Positions 41,880 to 50,186 of a stretch of 64,000 bases of DNA are shown piece after piece. Source of the DNA: Thermomonas flagellata (GTDB lineage Bacteria; Pseudomonadota; Gammaproteobacteria; Xanthomonadales; Xanthomonadaceae); NCBI RefSeq assembly GCF_022419185.1, contig NZ_JAJOZK010000012.1:1-64000 (forward strand), given 5' to 3'. The notes under the pieces were generated by a model that ran no database searches, was not told the origin of the DNA, and worked only from the letters and a program-made list of their open reading frames with translations. The position numbers were made by a program, and so were the translations under genes. Within the stretch, counting starts at the first letter, position 1. The number at the start of each line of letters is the position of its first letter.

Positions 41880-42946
41880 GCCGCGGCATCCGCGCGGTAG
41901 GCCGCGCGCAGCAGTTCGTGGAAATGGTGCACGCCGGTCTCGCGCAGCGGGTTCAGGCGACCCGGCACGTAGCTGCCGGAGGCCAGCCCGCGCTGCACGT
42001 CCTCGCAGATGCCGAGGTCCTCGTGCTGCACTTCGTCGCTGAAGGCGATGTCGGCCGCGCGCCGCGCCGGCGCCGCATCGGCGGCGTAGTAGCTGTCGAA
42101 CAGCACCCGGCAGCGGTCCACGCCCAGGGGGATCACGGTATTGGTCTGCAGCCGGCCGGGCAGCACGTTGAGCATGGTGTTCGGCCACAGCCAGTAGTAC
42201 AGCGCATCGCCGTTGCCGTACAGCGCCGGGTCGCTCTCCAGCGGGCTCCACTGCAGGCTGTGCCAGCGCGTCAGCTCGGTGCGATAGCTGCGGTAGTCCA
42301 GCAGCCTGTTGAGCCCCGGGTGCACGTGCGGGACGTGGTAGCCCTCGAGGTAGTTGTCCACGTACACCTTCCAGTTGCAGGCGATGTCGTAGGCCACCCG
42401 GTGGTGCCCGCCGTAGCCGGCCAGATCGCGCTCCGCGCCCAGCCGCGCGTCGATGCCGGCGATGAAGGCGTCGAAATCCGGCGCGCCGCTTGCCTCGATC
42501 GCGGCGAACACCAGCCCCTGCCAGACGCGCACCGCTAGCCGCGGCAGCCGCACGTCGGCCATCTCGAAGCCTGCCGCGCCCTGCATCTCGGGGGCCGCGC
42601 GCAGACGCCCGTCGAGGGTGTAGGTCCAGCCGTGATAGCGGCAGCGCAGCGCCTTCGCGCCGCGGCCGTCGCACTGTGCGATCGGGCCGGCGCGGTGGCG
42701 GCAGACGTTGTGCAGCACGTGGATCGCGCCGTCGTGATCGCGCACCGCCAGCACCGGCAGCCCGGCCAGGTCGGCCACCACGTGATCGCCCGGCTGCGGC
42801 AGCTGGCTGACGTGCGCCACCAGCTGCCAGCTGCGGTCGAAGATGGCGCGACGGTCGCGCTGCACCATTCCGGGATCGACGTAGAAACGCGCCGGCAGCG
42901 CGGTGGCGGTGGCGGGGGCCTGCGGGGCGAGGTCGGCGGCGTGCAT
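41876..42946 (-). CDS. Rieske non-haem iron oxygenase, alpha subunit
   Basis: A 356-residue protein. The Rieske [2Fe-2S] motif is C82-R-H84...C102-RYH105-GW. The catalytic domain has NYLEGYHVPHVHP with His204 and His209 as iron ligands, and a likely third carboxylate in the DIAFSDEVQHED region. The short insert-free form resembles quaternary-amine monooxygenases (choline, carnitine, glycine-betaine type) and related enzymes rather than large aromatic dioxygenases. No ferredoxin reductase gene is adjacent, so electrons must come from an unlinked partner. It is 28 bases downstream of the M2 dipeptidase gene and overlaps the permease gene. Confidence 0.88.
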   Translation of the reverse strand: MHAADLAPQAPATATALPARFYVDPGMVQRDRRAIFDRSWQLVAHVSQLPQPGDHVVADLAGLPVLAVRDHDGAIHVLHNVCRHRAGPIAQCDGRGAKALRCRYHGWTYTLDGRLRAAPEMQGAAGFEMADVRLPRLAVRVWQGLVFAAIEASGAPDFDAFIAGIDARLGAERDLAGYGGHHRVAYDIACNWKVYVDNYLEGYHVPHVHPGLNRLLDYRSYRTELTRWHSLQWSPLESDPALYGNGDALYYWLWPNTMLNVLPGRLQTNTVIPLGVDRCRVLFDSYYAADAAPARRAADIAFSDEVQHEDLGICEDVQRGLASGSYVPGRLNPLRETGVHHFHELLRAAYRADAAA

Positions 42947-42974
42947 GCCGGCGCGGCTCGTGGGTCGCCGCGGC

Positions 42975-44966
42975 TCAGCCCGGCGTGGCCACGCCGGCGC
43001 CGCGTGCGGCGGTCGCCGCGCCCGGATCCCAGCCGCAGGACTGGCCCGCGTTCTGCTGCTTGAGCCAAGCCTGCAGCGGCGCGAAGTACTCCAGCAGCGG
43101 GCCGGCGTCCATGCGCGGGCTGCCGGTCAGCTCCTGCAGGGTCTGCTGCCAGGGCTGGCTGGCGCCCTTGGACAGCATCGCCCAGTACTTCTCACCGGCC
43201 GGCTTGCTGCCGTAGAAGCTGCACTCGTACAGCGGGCCCTTGTAGCCGGAGGCGTCGCACAGCGCCTTGTAGAACTGGAACTGCAGGATGTGCGAGAGGA
43301 AGTAGCGGGTGTAGGGCGTGTTGCCCGGCACGTGGTACTTGGCGCCGGGGTCGAAGAACTCCTCGCCGCGCGGGGTGGCCGGCGCCACGCCCTGGTACTT
43401 GGCTTTGAGCGCCCACCAGGCGCGGTTGTACTCCCCGGGCTTGATCGAGCCGTCGAACACGCCCCAGCGCCAGCGGTCGATCATCAGCCCGAACGGCAGG
43501 AACGCGACCTTGGCCAGCGCCATCCGCATCTGCGCGTTGATCAGCGCCTGCTGGCTCTGCTGCTGGGCGCCGACCAGCCCGACCGAATGCAGGTAGGCCG
43601 GGGTCATGGCCAGCACGATGGTGTCGCCGATCGCCTCGTGGAAGCCGTCGTGCGCGCCGGACTGGAACAGCGGCGGCTGCTTGTTGTAGGCGAGGTCGTA
43701 GTAGACGTGGCCGAGCTCGTGGTAGATGGTGGTCAGCTCCTCCTCGCTGGGCACGATGCACATCTTGGTGCGCACGTCGCCCTGCATGTTCATGTCCCAG
43801 GCGCTGGCGTGGCAGACCACCTCGCGGTCGAGCGGCTTGATGAACTGCGACTTCTCCCAGTAGCTGGCCGGCAGCTTGGGCATGCCGAGCGAGACGTAGA
43901 AGTCCTGCGCGCGCTCGGTCATGCGCTTAGCGGTGTCGAGCGCGGCGGCGCGCTCGGCCAGGAACTCGCGCGCGGCCGGGGTGCCGCCGGGGTCGGGCAG
44001 GTGCTGGCGCGCGCGCGCGAGGTCTGTCTGCGCCATCGCCTGCAGCGCCGCGTTCACGTCCAGGCTGCCGGCGCCCGGGTAGGGCTGCAGCAGGTCCCAC
44101 AGGTTGCCCCAGTCCTGCTGCCACAGGTTGCCGAGCAGGTGCGCCGGCAGCATGCCGCCGGCGACCTCGCCGCGGTCCTTGCCGTAGCGCGCGTCGAGGC
44201 GGCCGCGCACGTAGCAGTGCAGCTGCTCGTACAGCGGCTTGACCTGGTCCCACAGGCGGTCGGTCTCGGCCGCCAGCTGCGCCGGCGGCATGTCGTAGCC
44301 GGCGCGCCACAGCTCGCCGGCGTCGGCATAGCCCATGTCGCGCGCGCCCTCGTTCACCAGCTCCACGAAGCGTGCGTAGTCCTTGCGCATCGGCACGCTG
44401 ATGGTGTGCCAGCCCTGCCAGGCCTGCAGCTGGGCATCGTAGTCGCGGCTGCTGGCCAGCACCTGGCTGAGCTGGCCGATGTCGCGGCAGGTCTTGTTGG
44501 CGCCCTCGCCGGTGCAGTAGCTGCCGGCGCCGTACATCCCCTCCATGCGGGTGGCGATGCGGGTTAGTTCCTCCAGCTTCTTGGGGTCGCGCGGGGCCGG
44601 CATCGCGGTCATCAGCCGCAGCAGCTTGATCTGGCGCGCGGTCTGCGGCGACATCGGCTGGCCGTCGTAGCGGTGCGACTGCGCGATCCACTCGTTCAGG
44701 CGCGCCAGCCAGCGCTCGTTGGCCTTGGCCGCGACCAGCTCGCTGTCGCTGTTGATGTAGGTGCTCGACAGCCACTGCGCGGAGTTGAGCTCGGCGTACA
44801 GGGCGCGGAATTCGTCATTGACGCGCGCCACGAACTGGTCGGCGGTCTCGCCCGCGGGCGGCGCGCCGGCGGTGGCGCCGGCCGCGGGGGCGTGCTGGCG
44901 CGAGCAGGCGGCGAGGGTCAGGCCGGCGGCGACGGCGAGGGCCAGCAGGGCGGGGCGGGACGGCAT
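42975..44966 (-). CDS. M2-family dipeptidyl carboxypeptidase (ACE homologue), lipoprotein
   Basis: A 663-residue protein with a lipoprotein signal (LTLAACS). It has full-length ACE-like helical architecture: the zinc motif HELGH at 416-420, followed by the third ligand in HEAIGDT. It also shows [23 protein letters not shown], the WDMNMQGD segment and [40 protein letters not shown]. Animal ACE removes C-terminal dipeptides and is chloride-activated. Xanthomonas homologues are soluble single-domain enzymes with the same activity. It would trim oligopeptides in the periplasm, anchored by lipid. Confidence 0.94.
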   Translation of the reverse strand: MPSRPALLALAVAAGLTLAACSRQHAPAAGATAGAPPAGETADQFVARVNDEFRALYAELNSAQWLSSTYINSDSELVAAKANERWLARLNEWIAQSHRYDGQPMSPQTARQIKLLRLMTAMPAPRDPKKLEELTRIATRMEGMYGAGSYCTGEGANKTCRDIGQLSQVLASSRDYDAQLQAWQGWHTISVPMRKDYARFVELVNEGARDMGYADAGELWRAGYDMPPAQLAAETDRLWDQVKPLYEQLHCYVRGRLDARYGKDRGEVAGGMLPAHLLGNLWQQDWGNLWDLLQPYPGAGSLDVNAALQAMAQTDLARARQHLPDPGGTPAAREFLAERAAALDTAKRMTERAQDFYVSLGMPKLPASYWEKSQFIKPLDREVVCHASAWDMNMQGDVRTKMCIVPSEEELTTIYHELGHVYYDLAYNKQPPLFQSGAHDGFHEAIGDTIVLAMTPAYLHSVGLVGAQQQSQQALINAQMRMALAKVAFLPFGLMIDRWRWGVFDGSIKPGEYNRAWWALKAKYQGVAPATPRGEEFFDPGAKYHVPGNTPYTRYFLSHILQFQFYKALCDASGYKGPLYECSFYGSKPAGEKYWAMLSKGASQPWQQTLQELTGSPRMDAGPLLEYFAPLQAWLKQQNAGQSCGWDPGAATAARGAGVATPG

Positions 44967-45037
44967 GGGGTGGATCCGGTGCGGCGCGCTGGGCGCGGGA
45001 CGGCAAGGCTAGACCCGGCGCGCGCGCGCCGGCAAGT

Positions 45038-45547
45038 TCATACCGGTAGGCAGAGCCGGCGCGCGGCGTCCACCAGGCCCTGCTGCTGCAGCCAGGCCCA
45101 GGCCGCCTCGGCGTCGTGCTCGAGGTAGGCGCGCGCCGAGCCGAGGCGGAAGGTATAGCCCCAGGCGTCCATGTCGGCCAGGATGCGCGCCGCGCCGACC
45201 CCGGGCAGGGCGTCGCCGAGCAGCACCTGCAGCACGCACACGGCGTCCTCCTCGGCCACCGAGTCGGTGGCGTCGGTGTGCACCGCGGCGCGCCGCGGCG
45301 GCGGCAGCACGATCAGGTGCGCGGCTTCGTGCAGCAGCGAGTGCAGCGGGGTGTCGGCGCGCGCGTACACCGTGCCGCCGATGATCCCGGCCTCGGGCTC
45401 GCCCCAGTAGCTGCCCGGGATCGGCGCGCCGTCGGCGACCACCGCCAGGGCCAGGCCGTAGCGCGCCAGCAGCGCCGCCACCGGCGCCGCGTCGACCGCG
45501 CCCAGCCGCAGCACCGAGGCGGCGGGCTCAGGCGCCGGGGCGGGCAT
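45038..45547 (-). CDS. HEAAH-motif metalloprotease-like protein downstream of minE
   Basis: A 169-residue protein with [14 protein letters not shown] (HExxH at 73-77), followed by [21 protein letters not shown], where an acidic residue could be the third zinc ligand. The N-terminal part ([41 protein letters not shown]) suggests an alpha/beta scaffold like small gluzincin-type hydrolases. Peptidase activity is inferred from the motif only. Its first 20 bases overlap the end of minE, so it is the fifth gene of the min transcript. Confidence 0.7.
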   Translation of the reverse strand: MPAPAPEPAASVLRLGAVDAAPVAALLARYGLALAVVADGAPIPGSYWGEPEAGIIGGTVYARADTPLHSLLHEAAHLIVLPPPRRAAVHTDATDSVAEEDAVCVLQVLLGDALPGVGAARILADMDAWGYTFRLGSARAYLEHDAEAAWAWLQQQGLVDAARRLCLPV

Positions 45548-45788
45548 CCGGCAGGGCGACCGAGATGTCGAGCACGTCGTGCTCGCCGTCCTTGACCACG
45601 TCCACCTTCACCGCCTCGGCGTCGACCGCGACGTACTTGCGGATCACCTCGAGGATCTCGCGCCGCAGCAGCGGCAGGTAGTCGGGCGCCCCGGCCGAGC
45701 TGCGTTCCTGCGCGATGATGATCTGCAGGCGGTTCTTGGCGGTCTGCGCGGTGTTCTTCTTGGGCCGGAGGAAGTCGAAGATCGGCAT
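45528..45788 (-). CDS. minE: Cell division topological specificity factor
   Basis: An 86-residue protein of normal MinE length. [29 protein letters not shown] (membrane-targeting and MinD-binding helix) is followed by [24 protein letters not shown] and a C-terminal dimer strand. It stimulates MinD ATPase and drives pole-to-pole oscillation that places the division septum at mid-cell. It lies 3 bases after minD. Confidence 0.97.
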   Translation of the reverse strand: MPIFDFLRPKKNTAQTAKNRLQIIIAQERSSAGAPDYLPLLRREILEVIRKYVAVDAEAVKVDVVKDGEHDVLDISVALPDARPGA

Positions 45789-45791
45789 GGC

Positions 45792-46604
45792 TCAGCCCCC
45801 GAACAGCTTGCTGAAGAACCCCTTCTTCTCCAGCTGGGTGAAGCGCATCGGCCGCTCCTCGCCGAGCAGGCGCGCCACCGCGTCCTCGTAGGCCTGGCCG
45901 GCGTTCGACTCGGGGTCGAGGATCACCGGCTCGCCCTTGTTGGAGGCGTTGAGCACGTCGCCGGACTCGGGGATCACCCCGATCGTCTTCAGCCCGAGCA
46001 CCTCCTCCACGTCGGCGATCGACAGCATCTCGCCGTCGGCCACCCGCTGCGGGCTGTAGCGGGTCAGCAGCAGGTGCGCGCCGACCTCGCCCTCGCCGTG
46101 CTCGGCGCGCCGGGTCTTGGACGCCAGCAGGCCGAGGATGCGGTCGGAGTCGCGCACCGAGGACACCTCCGGGTTGACCACCACGATCGCGCGGTCGGCG
46201 AAGTACATGGCGAGGAACGCGCCCTTCTCGATCCCGGCCGGGGAGTCGCACACGATGTACTCGAAGCCGTCCTCGGCGAGGTCGCGCAGGACCTTCTCCA
46301 CGCCCTCGCGGGTGAGCGCGTCCTTGTCGCGGGTCTGGCTGGCGGCCAGCACGTACAGGTTCTCGAAGCGCTTGTCGCGGATCAGCGCCTGCTTGAGGGT
46401 GGCCTCGCCGTGGATGACGTTGACGAAGTCGTACACCACCCGCCGCTCGCAGCCCATGATCAGGTCGAGGTTGCGCAGGCCGACGTCGAAGTCGATGACC
46501 GCGACCTTCTTGCCGCGGCGGGCGAGCCCGGTGGCGATGCTGGCGCTGGTCGTGGTCTTGCCCACGCCGCCCTTGCCCGAGGTGACTACGATGATGTCGG
46601 CCAA
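45792..46604 (-). CDS. minD: Septum site-determining ATPase
   Basis: A 270-residue P-loop ATPase with the deviant Walker A GKGGVGKTT at 10-18, DFDVGLRNLDLIMGCERRVVYDFVNV, and a C-terminal amphipathic membrane helix (EERPMRFTQLEKKGFFSKLFGG). The start codon is TTG at 46604, giving MADIIVVTSG, the usual MinD N-terminus. GGAGG lies 8 bases upstream and no ATG is near. It recruits MinC and MinE to the inner membrane. Confidence 0.97.
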   Translation of the reverse strand: MADIIVVTSGKGGVGKTTTSASIATGLARRGKKVAVIDFDVGLRNLDLIMGCERRVVYDFVNVIHGEATLKQALIRDKRFENLYVLAASQTRDKDALTREGVEKVLRDLAEDGFEYIVCDSPAGIEKGAFLAMYFADRAIVVVNPEVSSVRDSDRILGLLASKTRRAEHGEGEVGAHLLLTRYSPQRVADGEMLSIADVEEVLGLKTIGVIPESGDVLNASNKGEPVILDPESNAGQAYEDAVARLLGEERPMRFTQLEKKGFFSKLFGG

Positions 46605-46632
46605 GTTGGCTTCCTCCGTGTGAGGCGGCGGC

Positions 46633-47385
46633 TCACTCGAGCGCCGCGAGCTTGAGTTGTCCGTGTTCCAGCCAGACCTGCACGGCCTTGCCGCGCAGGT
46701 CCTTCGGGATGTCTTCCAGCACCTTGTAGTGCCCGGCGACCGCGACCAGCTCCGCGTGGAACTCGCGGCAGAAGATGCGCGCGTCCGCGTTGCCCTGGGC
46801 CCCGGCCAGCGCGCGCCCGCGCAGCGCGCCGTAGATGTGGATGCTGCCGTCGGCGATCACCTCGGCGCCGGCGCCGACCGCGGCGAGCACGGTCAGGTCG
46901 CGCTGCTCGGCGTACACCTGCTGGCCGGAGCGCACCGGGGTGCGCTGGATCAGGCCCGGCTGCACCGCCGCGGGCGGCGGCGCCGGGGCGGGGGCAGGCG
47001 CAGGCGGCGCTGCCGCGGCGGCGCGTGCGGGCTCCGCCTCGGCGCGCTCGTACTGGGCGCGGAACTTGGCCAGCAGCGGCAGCCCCAACTCGCGCGCGAG
47101 CGCGTCGATCTGGCGGGTGCCGTAGGCCAGCGCCACTGGCAGCACCCCGGCCGCGCGCAGACCGTCGAGCAGTGCGCGCGCCTCGGCGGCGCTCGGCGGC
47201 TGCGGCAGGGCGCCGAAGTCGAGCACCAGCGCCGCGCGCTCGAACAGGTTGGGCGCGCGCAGCAGGCGCTCGCGCATCTCGCCGACCAGACGCGCCGGGT
47301 CGAACCGCTGCACCCGCAGGTTGGCGATCCCGACCTGGCCGAACTTGAGCTCGCCGGCCGGGCTGAAGTCCGGGGTCGCGCTCAT
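46633..47385 (-). CDS. minC: Septum site-determining inhibitor
   Basis: A 250-residue protein. The N-terminal domain (ELKFGQVGIANLRVQRFDPARLVGEMRERLLRAP) contacts FtsZ. An Ala/Pro-rich linker (about 112-138) follows. The C-terminal beta-helix has RTPVRSGQQVYAEQRDLTVLAAVGAGAEVIADGSIHIYGALRGRALAGAQGN, the MinD-binding MinC_C signature. It blocks FtsZ polymer assembly at the poles. The ATG at 47385 overlaps the stop of the GNAT gene (ATGA). There are 28 bases before minD. Confidence 0.95.
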   Translation of the reverse strand: MSATPDFSPAGELKFGQVGIANLRVQRFDPARLVGEMRERLLRAPNLFERAALVLDFGALPQPPSAAEARALLDGLRAAGVLPVALAYGTRQIDALARELGLPLLAKFRAQYERAEAEPARAAAAAPPAPAPAPAPPPAAVQPGLIQRTPVRSGQQVYAEQRDLTVLAAVGAGAEVIADGSIHIYGALRGRALAGAQGNADARIFCREFHAELVAVAGHYKVLEDIPKDLRGKAVQVWLEHGQLKLAALE

Positions 47386-47993
47386 GCCCCGGTCCCGGTC
47401 GCGCGCACCGCCGCGGCCGGCACCCGCGGGCGCAGCAGCCACGGCTGCTCGGGCAGGGCATCGCCGTAGGTGGCGCGCACCCACGGGTAGCTGCACAGTT
47501 CCTTCATCAGCATCGCCGCGCGCAGGCCCGCGCCGGCCCCGGGGCCCGGCATCACGTGCTGGCCGACCTCGCGGAAGCCGAAGCTGCCGTGGAACAGCAG
47601 GGCATGGTCGGTGCCCGGCTGCAGGAACACTTCGCAGGCCAGCTGCGGGTAGCGCAGCTCGGCGTAGCTCTGGGCATCCGCGTACAGGGCGCGGCCGACG
47701 CCGCCGCCGCGGCGGCGGCTGGCGACCGCCACCCGGTCGATGTAGAAGAAGTCCGGGTAGTGCGCGCGGAACCAGGCGAAGTTGCTGCTGTCGTGCGCCG
47801 CGTGCGCGCCGAAGCCGATCAGGAAGCCGGCCAGGGTGCCGTCGCGCTCGGCGACCCGGAAATACTCCGCGCCGTCGTACAGCCGGCGCAGGCGGGCGGC
47901 ATCAAGCGGCAGGATCGCGGGACCGGCGGCGTTGTTGAGGGCCAGCACGGCGTCGAAATCGTGCTCGCGAACGTCGCGGATGGCGATCGTCAT
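47382..47993 (-). CDS. GNAT-family N-acetyltransferase, first gene of the min cluster
   Basis: A 203-residue GNAT protein: MTIAIRDVREHDFDAVLALNNAAGPAILPLD, ERDGTLAGFLIGFG, and the acetyl-CoA site FFYIDRVAVASRRRGGGVGRALYADAQ. Then comes LACEVFLQPGTDHALLFHGSFGFREVGQHV. This subgroup acetylates unidentified small molecules or proteins. ATGA overlap with minC means that its translation is tied to division-site proteins. The C-terminal 35 residues (WVRATYGDALPEQPWLLRP...) go beyond the core fold. Confidence 0.85.
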   Translation of the reverse strand: MTIAIRDVREHDFDAVLALNNAAGPAILPLDAARLRRLYDGAEYFRVAERDGTLAGFLIGFGAHAAHDSSNFAWFRAHYPDFFYIDRVAVASRRRGGGVGRALYADAQSYAELRYPQLACEVFLQPGTDHALLFHGSFGFREVGQHVMPGPGAGAGLRAAMLMKELCSYPWVRATYGDALPEQPWLLRPRVPAAAVRATGTGA

Positions 47994-48046
47994 TCCCTTG
48001 CGCTCCCGTGGCGGTGGCCGGACCGGGCATGCGGTCCCGAGCCGGG

Positions 48047-48052
48047 ATTATC
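48047..48052 (-). promoter_or_regulatory. Probable -10 (GATAAT) for the GNAT-minCDE transcript
   Basis: The minus strand reads GCGATAATCCCG, 54 bases upstream of the GNAT ATG. The -35 region is weak. Confidence 0.4.
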
Positions 48053-48112
48053 GCATGCCGCCCGCGCCCGATGGCATGACCTTCGGTGCAGGCGGCCGCA
48101 TGCGCACCGGGG

Positions 48113-48118
48113 TATAAG
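48113..48118 (+). promoter_or_regulatory. Possible -10 (TATAAG) for the two-component system
   Basis: TATAAG stands 6 bases before the kinase ATG at 48125, the spacing expected for a leaderless message. The overlapping AAGGG could alternatively act as a Shine-Dalgarno for a longer transcript. Confidence 0.35.
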
Positions 48119-48124
48119 GGCGGC

Positions 48125-49327
48125 ATGCTCGCGCGCCTGTCCCACACCCGCCTGCTGCGCACGGCCGGCCTGTTCACCTGGGCGATCGTGGGCCTGCCGC
48201 TGCTGTATTCCTGGCTCGGGCCGCGCCTGGGCGGGCCGCAGGCGGACGACGTGATCCTGCCGCCGCTGCCGTGGCAGGGCTGGCTGGCCTACTTCGCCTT
48301 CGGCGCCAGCTACGCCTGGCTGACCCGCGGCCTCGGCGAGCACCGCCGCACCGCGGTCGACTACCTGCTGCTGGTGGTGCTCACCCTGGCCGCGCTGGCG
48401 GTGAGCTACTACAACGGCTCGGGGCTGGGCAGCGTGCTGCTGATGGTCGCCGCCAGCGTGCTGCCGTGGCTGCTGCCGCTGGCGCCCGGCGCGGTCTGGC
48501 TGCTGGCCAGCCAGCTCGCGGTGGCGCCGGTGTTCATGCGCTGGCTGGACTTCCCGCTGTTCGACGCGCTGATGCAGTCCCTGCTGTATGCCGGGTTCTC
48601 CGGGTTCGTGTTCGTCACCAGCCTGGTCGCGCTGCAGCAGTCGGAGGCGCGCGAGGAGCAGCGCCGGCTCAACGCGGAGCTTCGCGCGACCCGCGCGCTG
48701 CTGGCCGAGAGCGCGCGCGTCAACGAGCGCACCCGGATCGCGCGCGAGCTGCACGACCTGCTCGGCCACCACCTCACCGCGCTGAGCCTGAACCTCGAGG
48801 TCGCCGGCCACCTGTCCGAAGGCCGGGTGAAGGAGCACGTGCAGCAGGCGCACACGCTGGCGCGCCTCTTGCTGACCGACGTGCGCGAGGCGGTCAGCCA
48901 GCTGCGCGAGGGCGGCGCGATCGACCTCGCCGCCGCGCTGCGCCCGCTGGCGGAGAACGTGCCGCAGCTGGACATCCACATCGACATCGGCGCACCGCTG
49001 TGCGTGGACGACCCCGAGCGCGCGCACGTGCTGCTGCGCTGCGCGCAGGAGGCGATCACCAACGCGGTGCGCCATGCCGGCGCGCGCAACCTGTGGCTGG
49101 AGGTGCACTGCCAGGGCGATGCGGTCGAGCTGCGCGCGCGCGACGACGGCGCCGGCGCCGAGCGCCCGGTGCCCGGCAACGGCCTGCGCGGCATGCGCGA
49201 GCGCCTGCAGCAATACGGCGGCAGCCTCGAGGTGGCGACCGCTCCCGGCCAGGGCTTCGCGCTGCGCATGCGCCTGCCGCTGGCCAGCCCCCTGCATCCC
49301 GGCCCCGCCGGAGGAGTCCCCGCATGA
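48125..49327 (+). CDS. Membrane sensor histidine kinase (NarL/DesK-type partner)
   Basis: A 400-residue protein. About five to six membrane helices fill residues 12-170, with almost no periplasmic domain, so the sensing is probably within the membrane. A linker coiled coil (EAREEQRRLNAELRATRALL) leads to the HisKA_3 phospho-acceptor RIARELHDLLGHHLTAL (His210). The ATPase domain has QEAITNAVRHAGA and DDGAGAE. The architecture matches DesK-like kinases that respond to membrane or envelope state. It is coupled by ATGA to its regulator. Confidence 0.9.
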   Translation: MLARLSHTRLLRTAGLFTWAIVGLPLLYSWLGPRLGGPQADDVILPPLPWQGWLAYFAFGASYAWLTRGLGEHRRTAVDYLLLVVLTLAALAVSYYNGSGLGSVLLMVAASVLPWLLPLAPGAVWLLASQLAVAPVFMRWLDFPLFDALMQSLLYAGFSGFVFVTSLVALQQSEAREEQRRLNAELRATRALLAESARVNERTRIARELHDLLGHHLTALSLNLEVAGHLSEGRVKEHVQQAHTLARLLLTDVREAVSQLREGGAIDLAAALRPLAENVPQLDIHIDIGAPLCVDDPERAHVLLRCAQEAITNAVRHAGARNLWLEVHCQGDAVELRARDDGAGAERPVPGNGLRGMRERLQQYGGSLEVATAPGQGFALRMRLPLASPLHPGPAGGVPA

Positions 49328-49965
49328 TCCGCGTGTTCCTGGTCGACGACCAGACCCTGGTGCGCCAGGGCATCCGTTCCCTGCTGTCGCTGGCCGACGG
49401 GATCGAGGTAGTGGCGGAGGCCGCCGACGGCCGCCAGGCGGTCGAGCAGATCCCGCAGCTGCGCCCGGACGTGGTGCTGATGGACATGCGCATGCCGGTG
49501 ATGTCCGGGCTGGAGGCGCTGCAGGCGCTCGGCCGCGCCGGCACGCTGCCGCCGACCATCATCCTCACCACCTTCGACGACGACCAGCTGGTGCTGGCCG
49601 GGATCAAGGCCGGGGCCAAGGGCTACCTGCTCAAGGACGTGTCGCTGGAGCAACTGGTGGATGCGATCCAGACCGTGGCCCGCGGCGGCTCGCTGGTGCA
49701 GCCGGCGGTGACCCAGCGCCTGCTGTCGGGGCTGGAGCACATGCGCAACGAGTTCGTCAGCCTCGACCGCCCGGACCCGCTGACCGACCGCGAGACCGAG
49801 ATCCTGCGCCTGATGGCCTCCGGCTTCTCCAACAAGGAGATCGCCAACTCGCTGGGCGTGGCCGAGGGCACGATCAAGAACCACGTCTCCAACATCCTGA
49901 GCAAGCTCGGCGTGCGCGACCGCACCCGCGCGGTGCTCAAGGCATTCGAGCTGCAGCTGGTCTGA
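49324..49965 (+). CDS. LuxR/NarL-type response regulator
   Basis: A 213-residue protein. The receiver domain has the acidic pair VDDQ, phospho-acceptor Asp54 in VLMDMRMPVMSG, the switch Thr in TTFDD and Lys in GYLLKDV. A LuxR-type HTH (PLTDRETEILRLMASGFSNKEIANSLGVAEGTIKNHVSNILSKLGVRDRTRAVL, about 150-205) follows. All phosphorylation residues are present. Paired with the upstream kinase by a 4-base overlap. Its targets are unknown. Confidence 0.94.
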   Translation: MIRVFLVDDQTLVRQGIRSLLSLADGIEVVAEAADGRQAVEQIPQLRPDVVLMDMRMPVMSGLEALQALGRAGTLPPTIILTTFDDDQLVLAGIKAGAKGYLLKDVSLEQLVDAIQTVARGGSLVQPAVTQRLLSGLEHMRNEFVSLDRPDPLTDRETEILRLMASGFSNKEIANSLGVAEGTIKNHVSNILSKLGVRDRTRAVLKAFELQLV

Positions 49966-50186
49966 CCAGGACAGGATGCCCGGCCCGCCACGTGCGCGGC
50001 CCTCTGCCGCACGCCTGCAACCTGCATCCGCCAGGCTGGCAGGGGCGTGGGCGCACCATGCGCCGAGGTATGGCGGAGATGCCCCGGGCCGCCCGCTGGC
50101 GCCCTCGCCGCCGCGCGCGGCGGTTTGCTACCATGGCGAGTCTGCGCGGCCATGATCCCGCCACGGCCTATCCCGGAGACCGCTGA
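49966..50186 (+). other. 221-base intergenic region
   Basis: It lies between the response regulator and the SRPBCC gene. I see no ORF and no strong hairpin. The gene at 50187 has its own GGAGA ribosome site. A TACCAT (50130-50135) could be a -10 for it, without a convincing -35. Confidence 0.25.
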
